Part shown: positions 1-7,916 of the stretch, piece after piece
Position numbering within the stretch: the stretch's first letter is position 1
Layout: each line of letters opens with the position of its first letter
NCBI GenBank assembly: GCA_964649445.1
Contig: CAZYPS010000001.1
Location: forward strand, 11,974 to 75,973
Direction of reading: 5' to 3'
Source: JAGXLP01 sp964649445
Lineage (GTDB): Bacteria > Bipolaricaulota > Bipolaricaulia > M55B111
DNA: 64,000 nt
Program-made: the position numbers and the translations under genes
Notes under the pieces: model-generated
Told to the model about the DNA's origin: nothing
What the model saw: only the letters and a program-made list of their open reading frames with translations
Databases searched by the model: none

Positions 1-897
1 ACTAAAATCCTGGAAGACCAACTGGAGGTAACCAGTAATTACGGAACGGGGATGGAACTCGCCCTGTCCGGCATGAAAGTAAGTGGTATTTCCGTGGAGT
101 TAAAGACCAGATTGGGTCTGGTTCCAAATCCTCCGGAGATGGTCAGGGACGATCCCGGAAGCGGTTACGACGTATTTAGCGCAGTCGGTAGGTACGTGGG
201 TTATACGGGAAGCGATATTGGTGTCAATGGAATCGGGCTCGGTCCCGTCAGTCTGGATACAACCAGCAGTTTTTCGGCGGAGGGTGGGTTTGAGGAGACT
301 ACGGTGAATTTTTCACTTGAGGAGGCCTCGGAAATGCTCGAGTTGGAAGGCACGCTAACATATAGCCTCGAGAAAAAAACGGTCTCGCTGGAACCATCAC
401 TGGACCTGGGATGGGCCTGTTTTGACGTCTACTCCAAGATCCGCCCGCGCGAAATGACCGAGAAGCAAAACGGGTTGACCGGGATAAGTATAAAAGGTTA
501 CGGAATTAACGGAATCCAGCTGGGGAACGTAAAAACCAGTTTTATTCACTCTCTCGGGGATAATAGATTACAGCGGACAAAAAGGCAGGATGACTGGCGG
601 CTTCGTGCCTCTGATTACGATCTAATTGCCGAATCCGAATTTTCCTACGCAGGTGGATCGTACGCCTATGAGGTAACGGATTATGATGGAGCGATTTCCT
701 TAGAAGGAGGGGGAGGAAACCTGGAGTTGGCAGTGGATTATTACTGGGGACCTTCTTCCAGTTTATTCGGACTTAGCGAACTTACGGGAGAAGCAGGTTA
801 TCGATTGAGTAATTCTTTTGAACTAGTTACCGGGTTGGTTCTTGACTCCGATGAAGGTGTTCAGAGCATTGTTATGAATACGATCTATAAATGGTAA
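1..897 (+). CDS. Outer-membrane-like beta-rich protein, 3' part
   Basis: The reading frame is open from the first base of the window, so the gene starts upstream and only its C-terminal ~298 residues are visible; the first internal ATG is at 52 and should not be taken as the start. I do not recognise a family. The sequence is rich in Gly, Ser and aromatic residues with alternating polar/hydrophobic stretches typical of beta strands, contains no long hydrophobic helix, and ends in a strand-like segment whose last residue is Trp (…NTIYKW). A terminal aromatic is the usual signature of outer-membrane beta-barrels, so a barrel is the best inference. A secreted beta-solenoid or adhesin fragment is the alternative. 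It ends 374 bases before the next gene. Confidence 0.55.
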   Translation, partial: TKILEDQLEVTSNYGTGMELALSGMKVSGISVELKTRLGLVPNPPEMVRDDPGSGYDVFSAVGRYVGYTGSDIGVNGIGLGPVSLDTTSSFSAEGGFEETTVNFSLEEASEMLELEGTLTYSLEKKTVSLEPSLDLGWACFDVYSKIRPREMTEKQNGLTGISIKGYGINGIQLGNVKTSFIHSLGDNRLQRTKRQDDWRLRASDYDLIAESEFSYAGGSYAYEVTDYDGAISLEGGGGNLELAVDYYWGPSSSLFGLSELTGEAGYRLSNSFELVTGLVLDSDEGVQSIVMNTIYKW

Positions 898-1069
898 TCG
901 CAGGTTAAATTTACCTGATTAGGTATGTATGTTGATCTTTTTTTTAGGTATACTTGCAAAAAAACCTTGCTTGGATTGACCGGCGTTCTTATTAAATTCT
1001 TGTCCGCCGTCGGAGGGGACAGTCAATTGCAACCCAGCTTCGAATCTAAAATTTAGCAAATTCACTCAA

Positions 1070-1102
1070 AATCCCCCGGTCTTTGGCCGGGGATGAATGC
1101 GG
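1070..1102 (+). repeat. IS605-right-end-like hairpin, copy A
   Basis: CCCCGGTC (1074-1081) pairs with GGCCGGGG (1085-1092) around a TTT loop, an 8-bp stem including one T-G pair. The flanks (AAT before, ATGAATGCG after) resemble the hairpin found just after tnpB genes in IS200/IS605-type elements. No transposase or TnpB frame is present. The IS605 link is an inference from sequence style only. Confidence 0.35.
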
Positions 1103-1120
1103 AAGTTTGTAAATAAATAG

Positions 1121-1200
1121 AAATCGCGGTGGCGAAGCCATGAAGCGGGCGTAATGCCCCGACCTATGGGCGGGGATAGCGCGATTCAAGCGATTTTTTT
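1121..1200 (+). repeat. IS605-right-end / omega-RNA-like structured element, copy B
   Basis: A hairpin CCCCG-A-CC (1157-1164) / GG-G-CGGGG (1168-1175) with a TAT loop is enclosed by a longer-range pairing AATCGCG (1122-1128) with CGCGATT (1180-1186). A second GCGATTT (1190-1196) can also pair with AAATCGC and runs into seven Ts (1194-1200), so the same segment could terminate transcription. The phrase GGCGAAGCCATGAAGCGGGC before the hairpin resembles the 3' end of tnpB/omega-RNA scaffolds. No TnpB is encoded, so this would be a remnant or a stand-alone structured RNA. Confidence 0.35.
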
Positions 1201-1271
1201 ACTTAGTCGAGTTTTTAATTTAATACTCAAATAGCTTAAATCATCGTATCATCGAAGGTTTAGAAAAAAAT

Positions 1272-2741
1272 ATGAAAGAAACTTCAACGAGAATAGACCG
1301 ATTAAAAGACGATATTCTGAATGGACCGATAATCAAAACTTTATTGGTCCTGGGCTGGCCCGTCATTGTCTCAAACGCCTTCCAGATGCTTTACAATCTT
1401 GTGGATACTTACTGGCTCGGGAAAATTGGCAAAGTAGCTGTGTCCGCTCCAACCGTGGGGTTTCCGGTCGTATTCTTATTGATTTCCCTCGGGTTCGGAT
1501 TCTCAATAGCCGGCGTTTCACTTGTCTCCCAGCATACTGGTGCGGGTAGCTCCGAAAATGCCGACAAGGCTGCAGGACAGGTCATTTCTTTTATGCTGGT
1601 TAGTTCGGTGGTACTTTCGGCGATTGGTTACGGTGTAGCACCCGTGCTTCTCGAGACGCTGATGGGCGTCCCTGAGGACGTATTTCCTAAAGCTCTCGTT
1701 TACATTCGAATAATATTTGCGGGTCTCCCGTTAATGTTCATATTCTTTGCCTTCCGCTCCCTAATAAGAGGAATAGGCGACATGATAACCCCGATGCTGG
1801 TCACTGGTGCTTCCGTTATCGTAAATATGTTGCTGGACCCACTATTTATCTTCGGTCTGGGAATAATGCCCGGTATGGGAGTTGCCGGAGCCGCGCTGGC
1901 AACGGTTTTAAGCCGGGGTGCTGCGTCTCTTGTAGCCATTTACCTGCTTTTCTCGGGGCGGATAGGGATCCACCTGCATTTTCGAGATCTGTTTCTAAAG
2001 TTAAGATGGGTTAAACAGATATTGAAAATAGGGTTACCATCGGCGATCGGCCAGGCGGGAACCGCTGTAGGGTCGGTTTTATTGATGGGATTGATATCGC
2101 GGCTTGGCGTTGTTGCTGTATCGTCTTACGGTATAGGACAACGGATCATCCGACTTCTTAACGTGGCGATCTGGGGACTTGCTTCTCCTCTCACGACGAT
2201 GATAGGGCAAAATATTGGCGCGAAAAACGAATCCAGGGCAACTACGGTCGCGAAAAGAGCCTACGCCCTATCTTTTGCCGCTCTAATAACTCTAGCGTTT
2301 GTAGTTTTCTTCTTGAGGCGCCCGTTATTTAGAGTATTTATCGACGACCCCGAGGTCGTCGAGGCGGGGGCGCGTTTCCTCAGTATATTCCTCTGGTCGA
2401 TACCGTTTTTCGGGGTTTATAGATTGACGAGCTCCGTCTTTCGGGGGTCGGGCCACACAAGGCCACCGATGATAATGTCTCTGATTCGACTCATTCCCCT
2501 TAGGGTAGGAGTCTCTTATCTCCTGGCGTTTGGCGTGGTTGGCGTCAACCTGGGAATGGATGGCATCTGGCTGGGACTTTTCACCAGTAATTTCGTAGTA
2601 GGGATAATGGCTTTCATCTGGTTTCTTACCGGGACCTGGAGAGAACGAACGATCAAGGAAAAAGAGCCCGAGGAATCGGTCTCAGAAGAACTCCCGGAAT
2701 CAGCTGAGACACCTGAGTTGAGCGGGTCTTCCGTAGATTAG
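1272..2741 (+). CDS. MATE family multidrug/cation antiporter
   Basis: A 489-residue polytopic membrane protein with about twelve hydrophobic segments arranged as two homologous MatE halves (roughly residues 20-240 and 245-465). The N-terminal half has the LGWPVIVSNAFQMLYNLVDT-type TM1 and an acidic DPLF loop typical of NorM/DinF-like exporters. The family exports cationic drugs or metabolites in exchange for Na+ or H+; the substrate cannot be read from sequence. The C-terminal ~30 residues are hydrophilic and acidic. The ATG at 1272 is preceded by a weak GAAGG about 13 bases upstream. It stands alone, with 338 bases before the next gene. Confidence 0.93.
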   Translation: MKETSTRIDRLKDDILNGPIIKTLLVLGWPVIVSNAFQMLYNLVDTYWLGKIGKVAVSAPTVGFPVVFLLISLGFGFSIAGVSLVSQHTGAGSSENADKAAGQVISFMLVSSVVLSAIGYGVAPVLLETLMGVPEDVFPKALVYIRIIFAGLPLMFIFFAFRSLIRGIGDMITPMLVTGASVIVNMLLDPLFIFGLGIMPGMGVAGAALATVLSRGAASLVAIYLLFSGRIGIHLHFRDLFLKLRWVKQILKIGLPSAIGQAGTAVGSVLLMGLISRLGVVAVSSYGIGQRIIRLLNVAIWGLASPLTTMIGQNIGAKNESRATTVAKRAYALSFAALITLAFVVFFLRRPLFRVFIDDPEVVEAGARFLSIFLWSIPFFGVYRLTSSVFRGSGHTRPPMIMSLIRLIPLRVGVSYLLAFGVVGVNLGMDGIWLGLFTSNFVVGIMAFIWFLTGTWRERTIKEKEPEESVSEELPESAETPELSGSSVD

Positions 2742-3079
2742 GGCGGTACGTTTTAACCGATTCGCCTTTTCGTTGAAATCGCCTGGTGATTCTCGGAAAA
2801 TAACTTGTTCATCGGTCTATAAGGTTAAGTTTTCTGCCGCAATTGGGTGGAAACGAAATTTAGTTTATGGGTAATGGCTTAATTACATCTTATAACCTCC
2901 TGTCGCTTGCCCGGCCACTGATTTAACCTAAAAAGTTTTAACATTTGCCAAATTCCGGTAGCCAGGCAAGTGGTAGGAAGCAGGAAGGGAACAAAACTAA
3001 GTGAGGCGGCGTTAAATAGGTGGGTGACAATGACTTTCCAGTCCCGGAGAGACGGGGATAAATGTAGGGAGAAGAAATA
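2742..3079. other. Intergenic stretch, nothing recognised
   Basis: These 338 bases hold no plausible gene. A small hairpin (TCCCG…CGGGA) lies near 3041-3060, just before the AGGGAGAAG ribosome-binding site of the next gene. No terminator with a clear T-run was seen for the MATE gene. Confidence 0.5.
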
Positions 3080-3988
3080 TTGTTAACTTACTTGAGAGCT
3101 AAAACGATTTTATTCCTGAAAGGTGTAGTAATGGGGATTGCCGACGTCATTCCCGGCGTCTCCGGGGGGACTATGGCATTAATAACGGGGATTTACGAAG
3201 AGCTTATTTTGGCACTGGAATCTTTTAAACCCCGGATTATCCTGGACCTTCTGGGGGGAAAGCTGGGAGAATTCAGGGCCGGGCTCAAACGGGTCAACTA
3301 CAGCTTTCTGGTTCCTCTCGGTCTTGGGATCGGGTTAGCCCTTCTTGTAGGGTCTCAGTTTGTGAGATATCTATTGGAGCACTTTCCACCTTATACTTAT
3401 TCTTTCTTTTTTGGACTGATTCTAGCGTCGGCCGGACTGTTGTATTTTGAGATTACAGAAGTTCAAACTTCGGCTGTAATAACAAGCATTATCGGTGTTT
3501 TCGCCGCTATTATGATTGTTGGGGTCTCAAGGGGGAGTCTTGGGCACGGTCTCCCGGTAATTTTAGTCTCTGGAGCTATCGCCGTTTGCGCCATGATCCT
3601 TCCGGGCATCTCCGGCGCCTTCATTCTCTTGTTGCTGGGACAGTACGAGTACATCTTGGATTCTATTGGAGAACTACCCTCAAGTCTCCCGACATTATTA
3701 GTTTTTGCTCTCGGGGCTGGAGTAGGAATAGTGGTTTTCTCTCGGGCCCTGTCTTTTGCGCTGGGCCGATGGCGGTCGGGGACTCTCGGTTTTTTAATCG
3801 GACTCATGGTTGGAGCTCTGCGAAAGCCGTTTGAGGTCCTGCTGGAGTCCCCTTCTAACCCTGCTATAGACTTCGAATGGGCCTTTCAAGACACTCTACT
3901 GGTAATTGCTTCTGGGTTACTTGGGGTAATTGTTGTAATCGGGCTTGGTTTCTTTCAGTTGAAAGAAAACCGGCGGAAAAGCGGTTAA
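3080..3988 (+). CDS. DUF368 polyprenyl-phosphate transporter (PopT type)
   Basis: A 302-residue membrane protein of the DUF368 family. It has the family signature GIADVIPGVSGGT near residues 19-31 and the related repeat ILPGISGAFILLLLGQYE around residue 170, showing the inverted two-fold repeat of the family. DUF368 members have been shown to recycle undecaprenyl phosphate across the cytoplasmic membrane (PopT), returning the carrier used by MraY and other cell-envelope transferases. Translation most likely starts at TTG 3080, six bases after AGGGAGAAG; an ATG at 3131 would cut off the first helix. The stop overlaps the stop of the convergent PPC gene by four bases. mraY lies 1.3 kb further on, though on the other strand. 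Confidence 0.88.
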   Translation: MLTYLRAKTILFLKGVVMGIADVIPGVSGGTMALITGIYEELILALESFKPRIILDLLGGKLGEFRAGLKRVNYSFLVPLGLGIGLALLVGSQFVRYLLEHFPPYTYSFFFGLILASAGLLYFEITEVQTSAVITSIIGVFAAIMIVGVSRGSLGHGLPVILVSGAIAVCAMILPGISGAFILLLLGQYEYILDSIGELPSSLPTLLVFALGAGVGIVVFSRALSFALGRWRSGTLGFLIGLMVGALRKPFEVLLESPSNPAIDFEWAFQDTLLVIASGLLGVIVVIGLGFFQLKENRRKSG

Positions 3989-4392
3989 ATTTCCAGGAGA
4001 TCTAGCCCGATTTTCTCGTCGTGATAACGGTTCAGCCTAGCGGGAGCAGGTGTCGCGATTATCTCGCATGTTGCCGCTACTACGGCTTCGACCAGGTGGC
4101 CCCCGTAAGTCTCCATTTCCTCCGTGCCAAGACATGCGTGAGGATGAATTCCTTCTTCAGTTATGGTGCCCATTAGGGATACGATCTCAAGAGGCTGGGC
4201 CAGTTCTTTCTCGCTGTATTCTTTCGAGACCAGGGAATAGTGGCCTAAAGTTGCCTTCGATACGGCTCCTATACCCTGAAAGGAGCCCGCGGTAACGTCC
4301 TCGTCCTCCAGTATCTCTTCAACTTCAGTTACTATTTCTTCACCTTTTTCCAGCCGAATAAACAGCTTGTCGCCGAAAGTTTTATTTTTCAT
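3985..4392 (-). CDS. PPC (DUF296) domain protein
   Basis: A 135-residue single-domain protein of the PPC/DUF296 family, the fold known from plant AT-hook proteins and from small bacterial and archaeal proteins of unsettled role. The core is visible: an N-terminal FIRLEKGEEIV strand-helix, GSFQGIGAV around residue 40, the HPHACLG segment around residue 83 that carries the conserved histidines, and a hydrophobic C-terminal strand. No AT-hook is present, so DNA binding is not assured. The start ATG at 4392 has an ideal AGGAGG five bases upstream. It converges with the DUF368 gene, overlapping by four bases. Confidence 0.85.
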   Translation of the reverse strand: MKNKTFGDKLFIRLEKGEEIVTEVEEILEDEDVTAGSFQGIGAVSKATLGHYSLVSKEYSEKELAQPLEIVSLMGTITEEGIHPHACLGTEEMETYGGHLVEAVVAATCEIIATPAPARLNRYHDEKIGLDLLEI

Positions 4393-4563
4393 ATTAACCT
4401 CCTTTTAGGGTTAGGGTTTCCTATCTTCCTAAATAATCAATGGGAAAATTACAGCACAATAAGATTAGGAAATCAACTAAAAAAAGAGAAGTTAAAACCA
4501 CGCCTCAACTGCCGGGTCCCGGCTAATAGAATCCAACCAGCTGATTCATTCGAGCACACCCCT

Positions 4564-4592
4564 GTGGCATTTTCGGCTAATTTTGGTAAAAT
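4564..4592 (+). promoter_or_regulatory. Probable rnpB promoter
   Basis: GTGGCA (4564-4569), a 17-bp spacer and TAAAAT (4587-4592) lie seven bases before the inferred 5' end of RNase P RNA. The -10 matches the sigma-70 consensus at five of six positions, the -35 at four. Confidence 0.55.
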
Positions 4593-4598
4593 TTGCCC

Positions 4599-4977
4599 GA
4601 AGGGGAAGAGGAAGTCGCGACCTTTTGGTCGAGGAAAGTCCGGACTCCACAGGGCGGGTTGCTGGTCGATGTTCACCAGCTAAGACCAGAGCCGGTGACG
4701 GCTGGAAAGTGCCACAGAAAAGAGACCTCCAGCACTTACCTGGCACTTGATGTTCGTAAAAAGCTTAACCTTTAACTTTCAGTGCCAGGTAAGTGCTGGA
4801 AAGGGTGCAACGGTGAGGTAAGAGCTCACCGCTTCAGTCGCGAGGCTGAAGGCAGGGCAAACCCCGACCGGAGTAAAGCCAAATAGGGAGGTATGGAGTT
4901 GCCCGCTCCTTTAACCTCCGGGTAGGCTGCTTAGATAGATGGCTTCCTAACACAGGATCCGGCTTAACTTCCCCTTC
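4599..4977 (+). ncRNA. rnpB: RNase P RNA, bacterial type A
   Basis: The catalytic RNA of RNase P, which removes 5' leaders from tRNA precursors. The ends pair as P1 (GAAGGGGAAG at 4599-4608 with CTTCCCCTTC at 4968-4977). Conserved core blocks are present in order: GAGGAAAGTCCGGACTCC after P3, GAAAGTGCCACAGAAA (P10/P11 region), AAGGGTGCAACGGTGAGGTAAGAGC, and ACAGGATCCGGCTTA near the 3' end. Length is 379 nt, normal for type A. The P12 arm is odd: it is a perfect 20-bp palindrome of the same kind as two intergenic elements elsewhere in the window. A promoter-like sequence precedes the gene; no clear terminator was seen. Confidence 0.96.
4729..4799. repeat. Palindromic element copy 1, forming P12 of rnpB
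   Basis: A 19-bp perfect inverted repeat (4729-4747 with 4781-4799, extended to 20 bp by T4728-A4800) encloses a 33-nt loop. It starts CTCCAGCACTTAC and ends GTAAGTGCTGG. The element at 31407-31478 shares both ends and nearly the same length (72 nt); the one at 10137-10246 shares CTCCAGCAC and GTGCTGG. Its position is exactly the variable P12 arm of RNase P RNA. Confidence 0.7.
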
Positions 4978-5253
4978 ATCTCTTCTATAGGCTTGCCTGG
5001 AATGAAGAACTTCGAACAAAACAACGGGGCTTGGAGAGATATATTTTAAGTAATTTTTTCGGGTTTTTACGAATCAAACCCAGCATCCCCAAAAGGGCTC
5101 AACACTTGAGCTTCCCTGGATATGATGGTTACACCCGAATAATAACCAGCGATTCTTAAGCTCAATATTCTTAATTGGCTGCTGGACCATAACAATCTGA
5201 TTCATCTTCCAGGGCCTGGGGAATTCTCAGCTAAGGATGGTAGTCTAGCAGGA
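4978..5253. other. Spacer between rnpB and mraY
   Basis: These 276 bases lie between the rnpB 3' end and the mraY stop. A hairpin with stem GCTCAA/TTGAGC (5097-5111) sits about 150 bases beyond the mraY stop, but it lacks a good T-run. Nothing else was recognised. Confidence 0.4.
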
Positions 5254-6267
5254 TTAACCCCAGACAAAGAATCCAGCCAACCCGATCCCGGCTAACACCA
5301 GATGGGTTATTAACAACCTGGCGGTTACCTTTGGTTCGTCCCATTCAACATTCGGAAGCAGATAATCGTAGTCAATTCCCTCAGCCGACTCGAAATGGTG
5401 ATGAAGGGGGGTTATTTTAAATACTCTTTTTCCCGTGGATTTGTAATAACCGACCTGGATCAGTACGGATAAAGTTTCGAGCAGGAATAATCCACCCAGT
5501 AAAGCAAGATATATTTCCCCTTTGGCTATTATGGCGGCAGCCCCCAGAAAGCCTCCCAGGGCAAAAGCTCCGGTATCGCCCATAAATAGTTTGGCCGGAT
5601 AGACGTTATACCAGAGAAAGCCGATTATTGCGGCTATAACTCCTGAAATAAAAGGGGAAGTGGTCGAGGAGTTAATCAAACCAAAAGCTCCTATCGATAT
5701 CAGGCTGGCATGGGCCGCCAGGCCATCCATGCCGTCCGTTAGGTTTACTGCATTTACCGTACCAATCAGAATGAAGACACCAATCAGTGGATAATAAACG
5801 GGAGGAATCTTTGGTGCTACCGAACTAAAGGGTAAAAGTATTTTAGTTGGCTCGTCTATCAGCTGAAATACTAGAACCAGAAGGAAGATGGCTACTGCAA
5901 CCTGGGAAAGTATCTTTTTCAGCGGAGTGAGTCCCTTGGCTTCCCCTCTGATCAGACTTAAGATGTCATCTATAAATCCTATTAGTCCGAAACCAAAGGT
6001 TCCTACGGTAAAAAGTATTAAATTATTTCTCCCGCCGGGGAAACTGAACCATAAATAAATTAGTGCCGAACCCAGCCCGGCGAGTATCGCAAGACCACCC
6101 ATGGTCGGCGTCCCGCTTTTGTGTTCGTGGACTTTTGGACCCCAGTTTCTTATGTGTTGCCCGATATTTCGCGAATTCATCAAGATTATCAATAAACGGG
6201 CAGAGACCAGGCTAACTAAAAGAGAAATCAACGCCGCAATAGTGGCTACGGATCTCAATACGATCAC
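5254..6267 (-). CDS. mraY: Phospho-N-acetylmuramoyl-pentapeptide transferase
   Basis: MraY joins UDP-MurNAc-pentapeptide to undecaprenyl phosphate, making lipid I at the inner face of the cytoplasmic membrane. The 337-residue protein has about ten hydrophobic segments and the family motifs: GTPTMGGL near residue 53, the catalytic NAVNLTDGMDGLA around residue 172, FMGDTGAFALGG around residue 229 and TPLHHHFE around residue 287. Translation starts at GTG 6267; no strong ribosome-binding site is visible there. It follows gatA by 29 bases on the same strand, so the two are probably co-transcribed. This is not the usual mra/dcw cluster context: no mur or fts genes flank it. Confidence 0.93.
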   Translation of the reverse strand: MIVLRSVATIAALISLLVSLVSARLLIILMNSRNIGQHIRNWGPKVHEHKSGTPTMGGLAILAGLGSALIYLWFSFPGGRNNLILFTVGTFGFGLIGFIDDILSLIRGEAKGLTPLKKILSQVAVAIFLLVLVFQLIDEPTKILLPFSSVAPKIPPVYYPLIGVFILIGTVNAVNLTDGMDGLAAHASLISIGAFGLINSSTTSPFISGVIAAIIGFLWYNVYPAKLFMGDTGAFALGGFLGAAAIIAKGEIYLALLGGLFLLETLSVLIQVGYYKSTGKRVFKITPLHHHFESAEGIDYDYLLPNVEWDEPKVTARLLITHLVLAGIGLAGFFVWG

Positions 6268-6296
6268 CCGAAAGATACAGGCAGAAAGCGGCCAGC

Positions 6297-7709
6297 TTAA
6301 ACTTCGAAGGACTGTTCGAACGCGTAGCCGGCCCTGAGGATTTTCTTTTCCGCCAGACTTTCACCCATGATCTGTAAACCAACGGGCAATCCTTCTACTT
6401 CCCCACCAGGTACGGACATAGCTGGGATTCCCGCCAGATTGACCGGGACTATGAATATATCGGAAAGATACATCTCCAGCGGATCCTCGATCTTTTCGCC
6501 GATTTTGAACGCCGGAGTGGGTGAGGTCGGTGCCACTATTAGATCTACCTCATCAAATGCTTGATCGAAGTCTCGTTTTATAAGCCGACGGGTCTTCTGG
6601 GCTTTGCCGTAGTATTCGTCGTAATAACCGGCTGATAGGGCATAAGTTCCGAGCAATATTCTTCGCTTAACCTCGGGCCCAAAACCTTCGTCCCTGCTTC
6701 TGGAAAACAGCTCCTCAATTGAATCGGTGTCGGCTCTACTGGTATACCTTACTCCGTCAAACCTTGCGAGGTTGGCGCTTGCCTCGGAGCTGGCAATTAT
6801 GTAGTACGTTGCGATTGCGTATTCCGAGTGAGGCAGTGATATTTCCGTTACTTCCGCTCCGAGGTTCTCGAATGTTTTCCTCCACTTTTTGGCCTTGTCC
6901 TGAATTTCGCTATCCAGTTCTTCCCCAAAATATTCCTTCGGAAGTCCGATCCTCAGCCCTTCTATTCCCCTGTCAATTCCTTTTGTGTAGTCATAGGTTT
7001 CTTCCACCGCGGAAGTGGAATCCATCTCGTCATGTCTGGCGAGATAATTGAGCAATAAGGCCGAGTCATAAACGTCTTTAGTAATCGGTCCAATTTGATC
7101 CAGCGAGGAAGCAAAAGCCGTTAGGCCATATCTGGAAATCAGGCCGTATGTCGGTTTCAGACCGACGACACCACAGAAAGCGGCCGGATGCCTGACAGAA
7201 CCGCCAGTATCGGAACCGAGTGCGTAGACCGCTTCATCGGCCGCAACAGCTGCTGCGGACCCTCCGGACGAACCGCCAGGTACCCGGGAAAGATTTGCAG
7301 GATTCCTCGTCGTTTGAAAATAGGAATTTTCTGTCGAGGAACCCATGGCAAATTCGTCCATGTTGGCCTTGCCGAGTATTGGTGAGCCGGCTTCCTTGAG
7401 GGTTTTCACCACCGTAGCATCGTAGACGGAGTCGTAGTCCTCTAAAAATTTCGATCCACAGGTAGTCCTGAAACCAAGAGTTTGTATGTTATCTTTTATT
7501 GCTCCGGGAATACCTTTCAGCGGACGGTCGATAAGTTCTCGGGCTTTTTCCAGTAGGTCGTTTCTGTTGGCAAGCTCCAGATAAGCCTGAACGTCTGACT
7601 CGCTATCGTCAATTTCCTCAAATAGGTCATTGATGAGTCTTTCCAGTTTTTCCGGGGACTCCTCCAGTAAATCTATTAATTCGTGAAGTGTAAGTTCGTT
7701 TAATGAGAT
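6297..7709 (-). CDS. gatA: Glu-/Asp-tRNA amidotransferase subunit A, AUC start
   Basis: The amidase subunit of GatCAB, which makes Gln-tRNA(Gln) or Asn-tRNA(Asn) from mischarged tRNA by releasing ammonia from glutamine. The amidase-signature triad is present: Lys in GIPGAIKDNI (residue 72 of the long form), Ser in SDTGGSVRHP, and GGSSGGSAAAVAA between them. The first ATG/GTG/TTG in frame is GTG 7412, but that would delete the catalytic Lys. The frame is open and clearly GatA-like for 99 residues further upstream (HELIDLL…, TTCGSKFLEDYDSVYDATVV). The only codon well placed after the GGGAGGT site at 7717-7723 is ATC at 7707-7709, giving 470 residues, the normal length. No gatB or gatC is in the window. 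Confidence 0.9.
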   Translation of the reverse strand: MSLNELTLHELIDLLEESPEKLERLINDLFEEIDDSESDVQAYLELANRNDLLEKARELIDRPLKGIPGAIKDNIQTLGFRTTCGSKFLEDYDSVYDATVVKTLKEAGSPILGKANMDEFAMGSSTENSYFQTTRNPANLSRVPGGSSGGSAAAVAADEAVYALGSDTGGSVRHPAAFCGVVGLKPTYGLISRYGLTAFASSLDQIGPITKDVYDSALLLNYLARHDEMDSTSAVEETYDYTKGIDRGIEGLRIGLPKEYFGEELDSEIQDKAKKWRKTFENLGAEVTEISLPHSEYAIATYYIIASSEASANLARFDGVRYTSRADTDSIEELFSRSRDEGFGPEVKRRILLGTYALSAGYYDEYYGKAQKTRRLIKRDFDQAFDEVDLIVAPTSPTPAFKIGEKIEDPLEMYLSDIFIVPVNLAGIPAMSVPGGEVEGLPVGLQIMGESLAEKKILRAGYAFEQSFEV

Positions 7710-7716
7710 TGGAACT

Positions 7717-7723
7717 ACCTCCC
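7717..7723 (-). promoter_or_regulatory. Ribosome-binding site deciding the gatA start
   Basis: GGGAGGT on the minus strand. Eight bases separate GGAGG from the in-frame ATC at 7709. An out-of-frame ATG overlaps this site but opens a frame unrelated to GatA. Confidence 0.7.
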
Positions 7724-7771
7724 ATAATGGAGATTATATCCGGTTTTTTTCTGTTTTCTTAACCTTTATGA

Positions 7772-7799
7772 ATTATAACCGGTGGGTTGTTACGATCAA
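7772..7799 (-). promoter_or_regulatory. Probable gatA promoter
   Basis: TTGATC (7799-7794), a 16-bp spacer and a perfect TATAAT (7777-7772) face gatA and would give a leader of about 55 nt. A second TATAAT at 7738-7733 lies too close to the ribosome-binding site to be the main one. Confidence 0.5.
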
Positions 7800-7810
7800 A
7801 TGAGATCAAT

Positions 7811-7840
7811 AAAAAAGGACTGCGAGGAAAATCCCCGCAG
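7811..7840 (-). terminator. Terminator after trpB2
   Basis: On the minus strand CTGCGGGG / CCTCGCAG form a stem (7840-7820, with one imperfect pair) followed by six Ts (7816-7811). It lies about 77 bases beyond the trpB2 stop. Confidence 0.75.
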
Positions 7841-7916
7841 CCCCGAGCGTAGATTTAGTCACCTAGACCGCCTGGAGCAGCCAATTATTTGTCGTTACTG
7901 AACTCTAGATATCTTA

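Larger units (their letters stand above)
898..1271. other. Gene-free spacer with two structured elements
   Basis: No convincing reading frame lies in these 374 bases. The stretch contains two GC-rich hairpins resembling IS200/IS605 right ends (listed separately) and an AT-rich segment before the MATE gene. Weak pairing possibilities around 980-1015 (CGGCG…CGCCG type) are also present but not strong enough to call. Confidence 0.6.
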
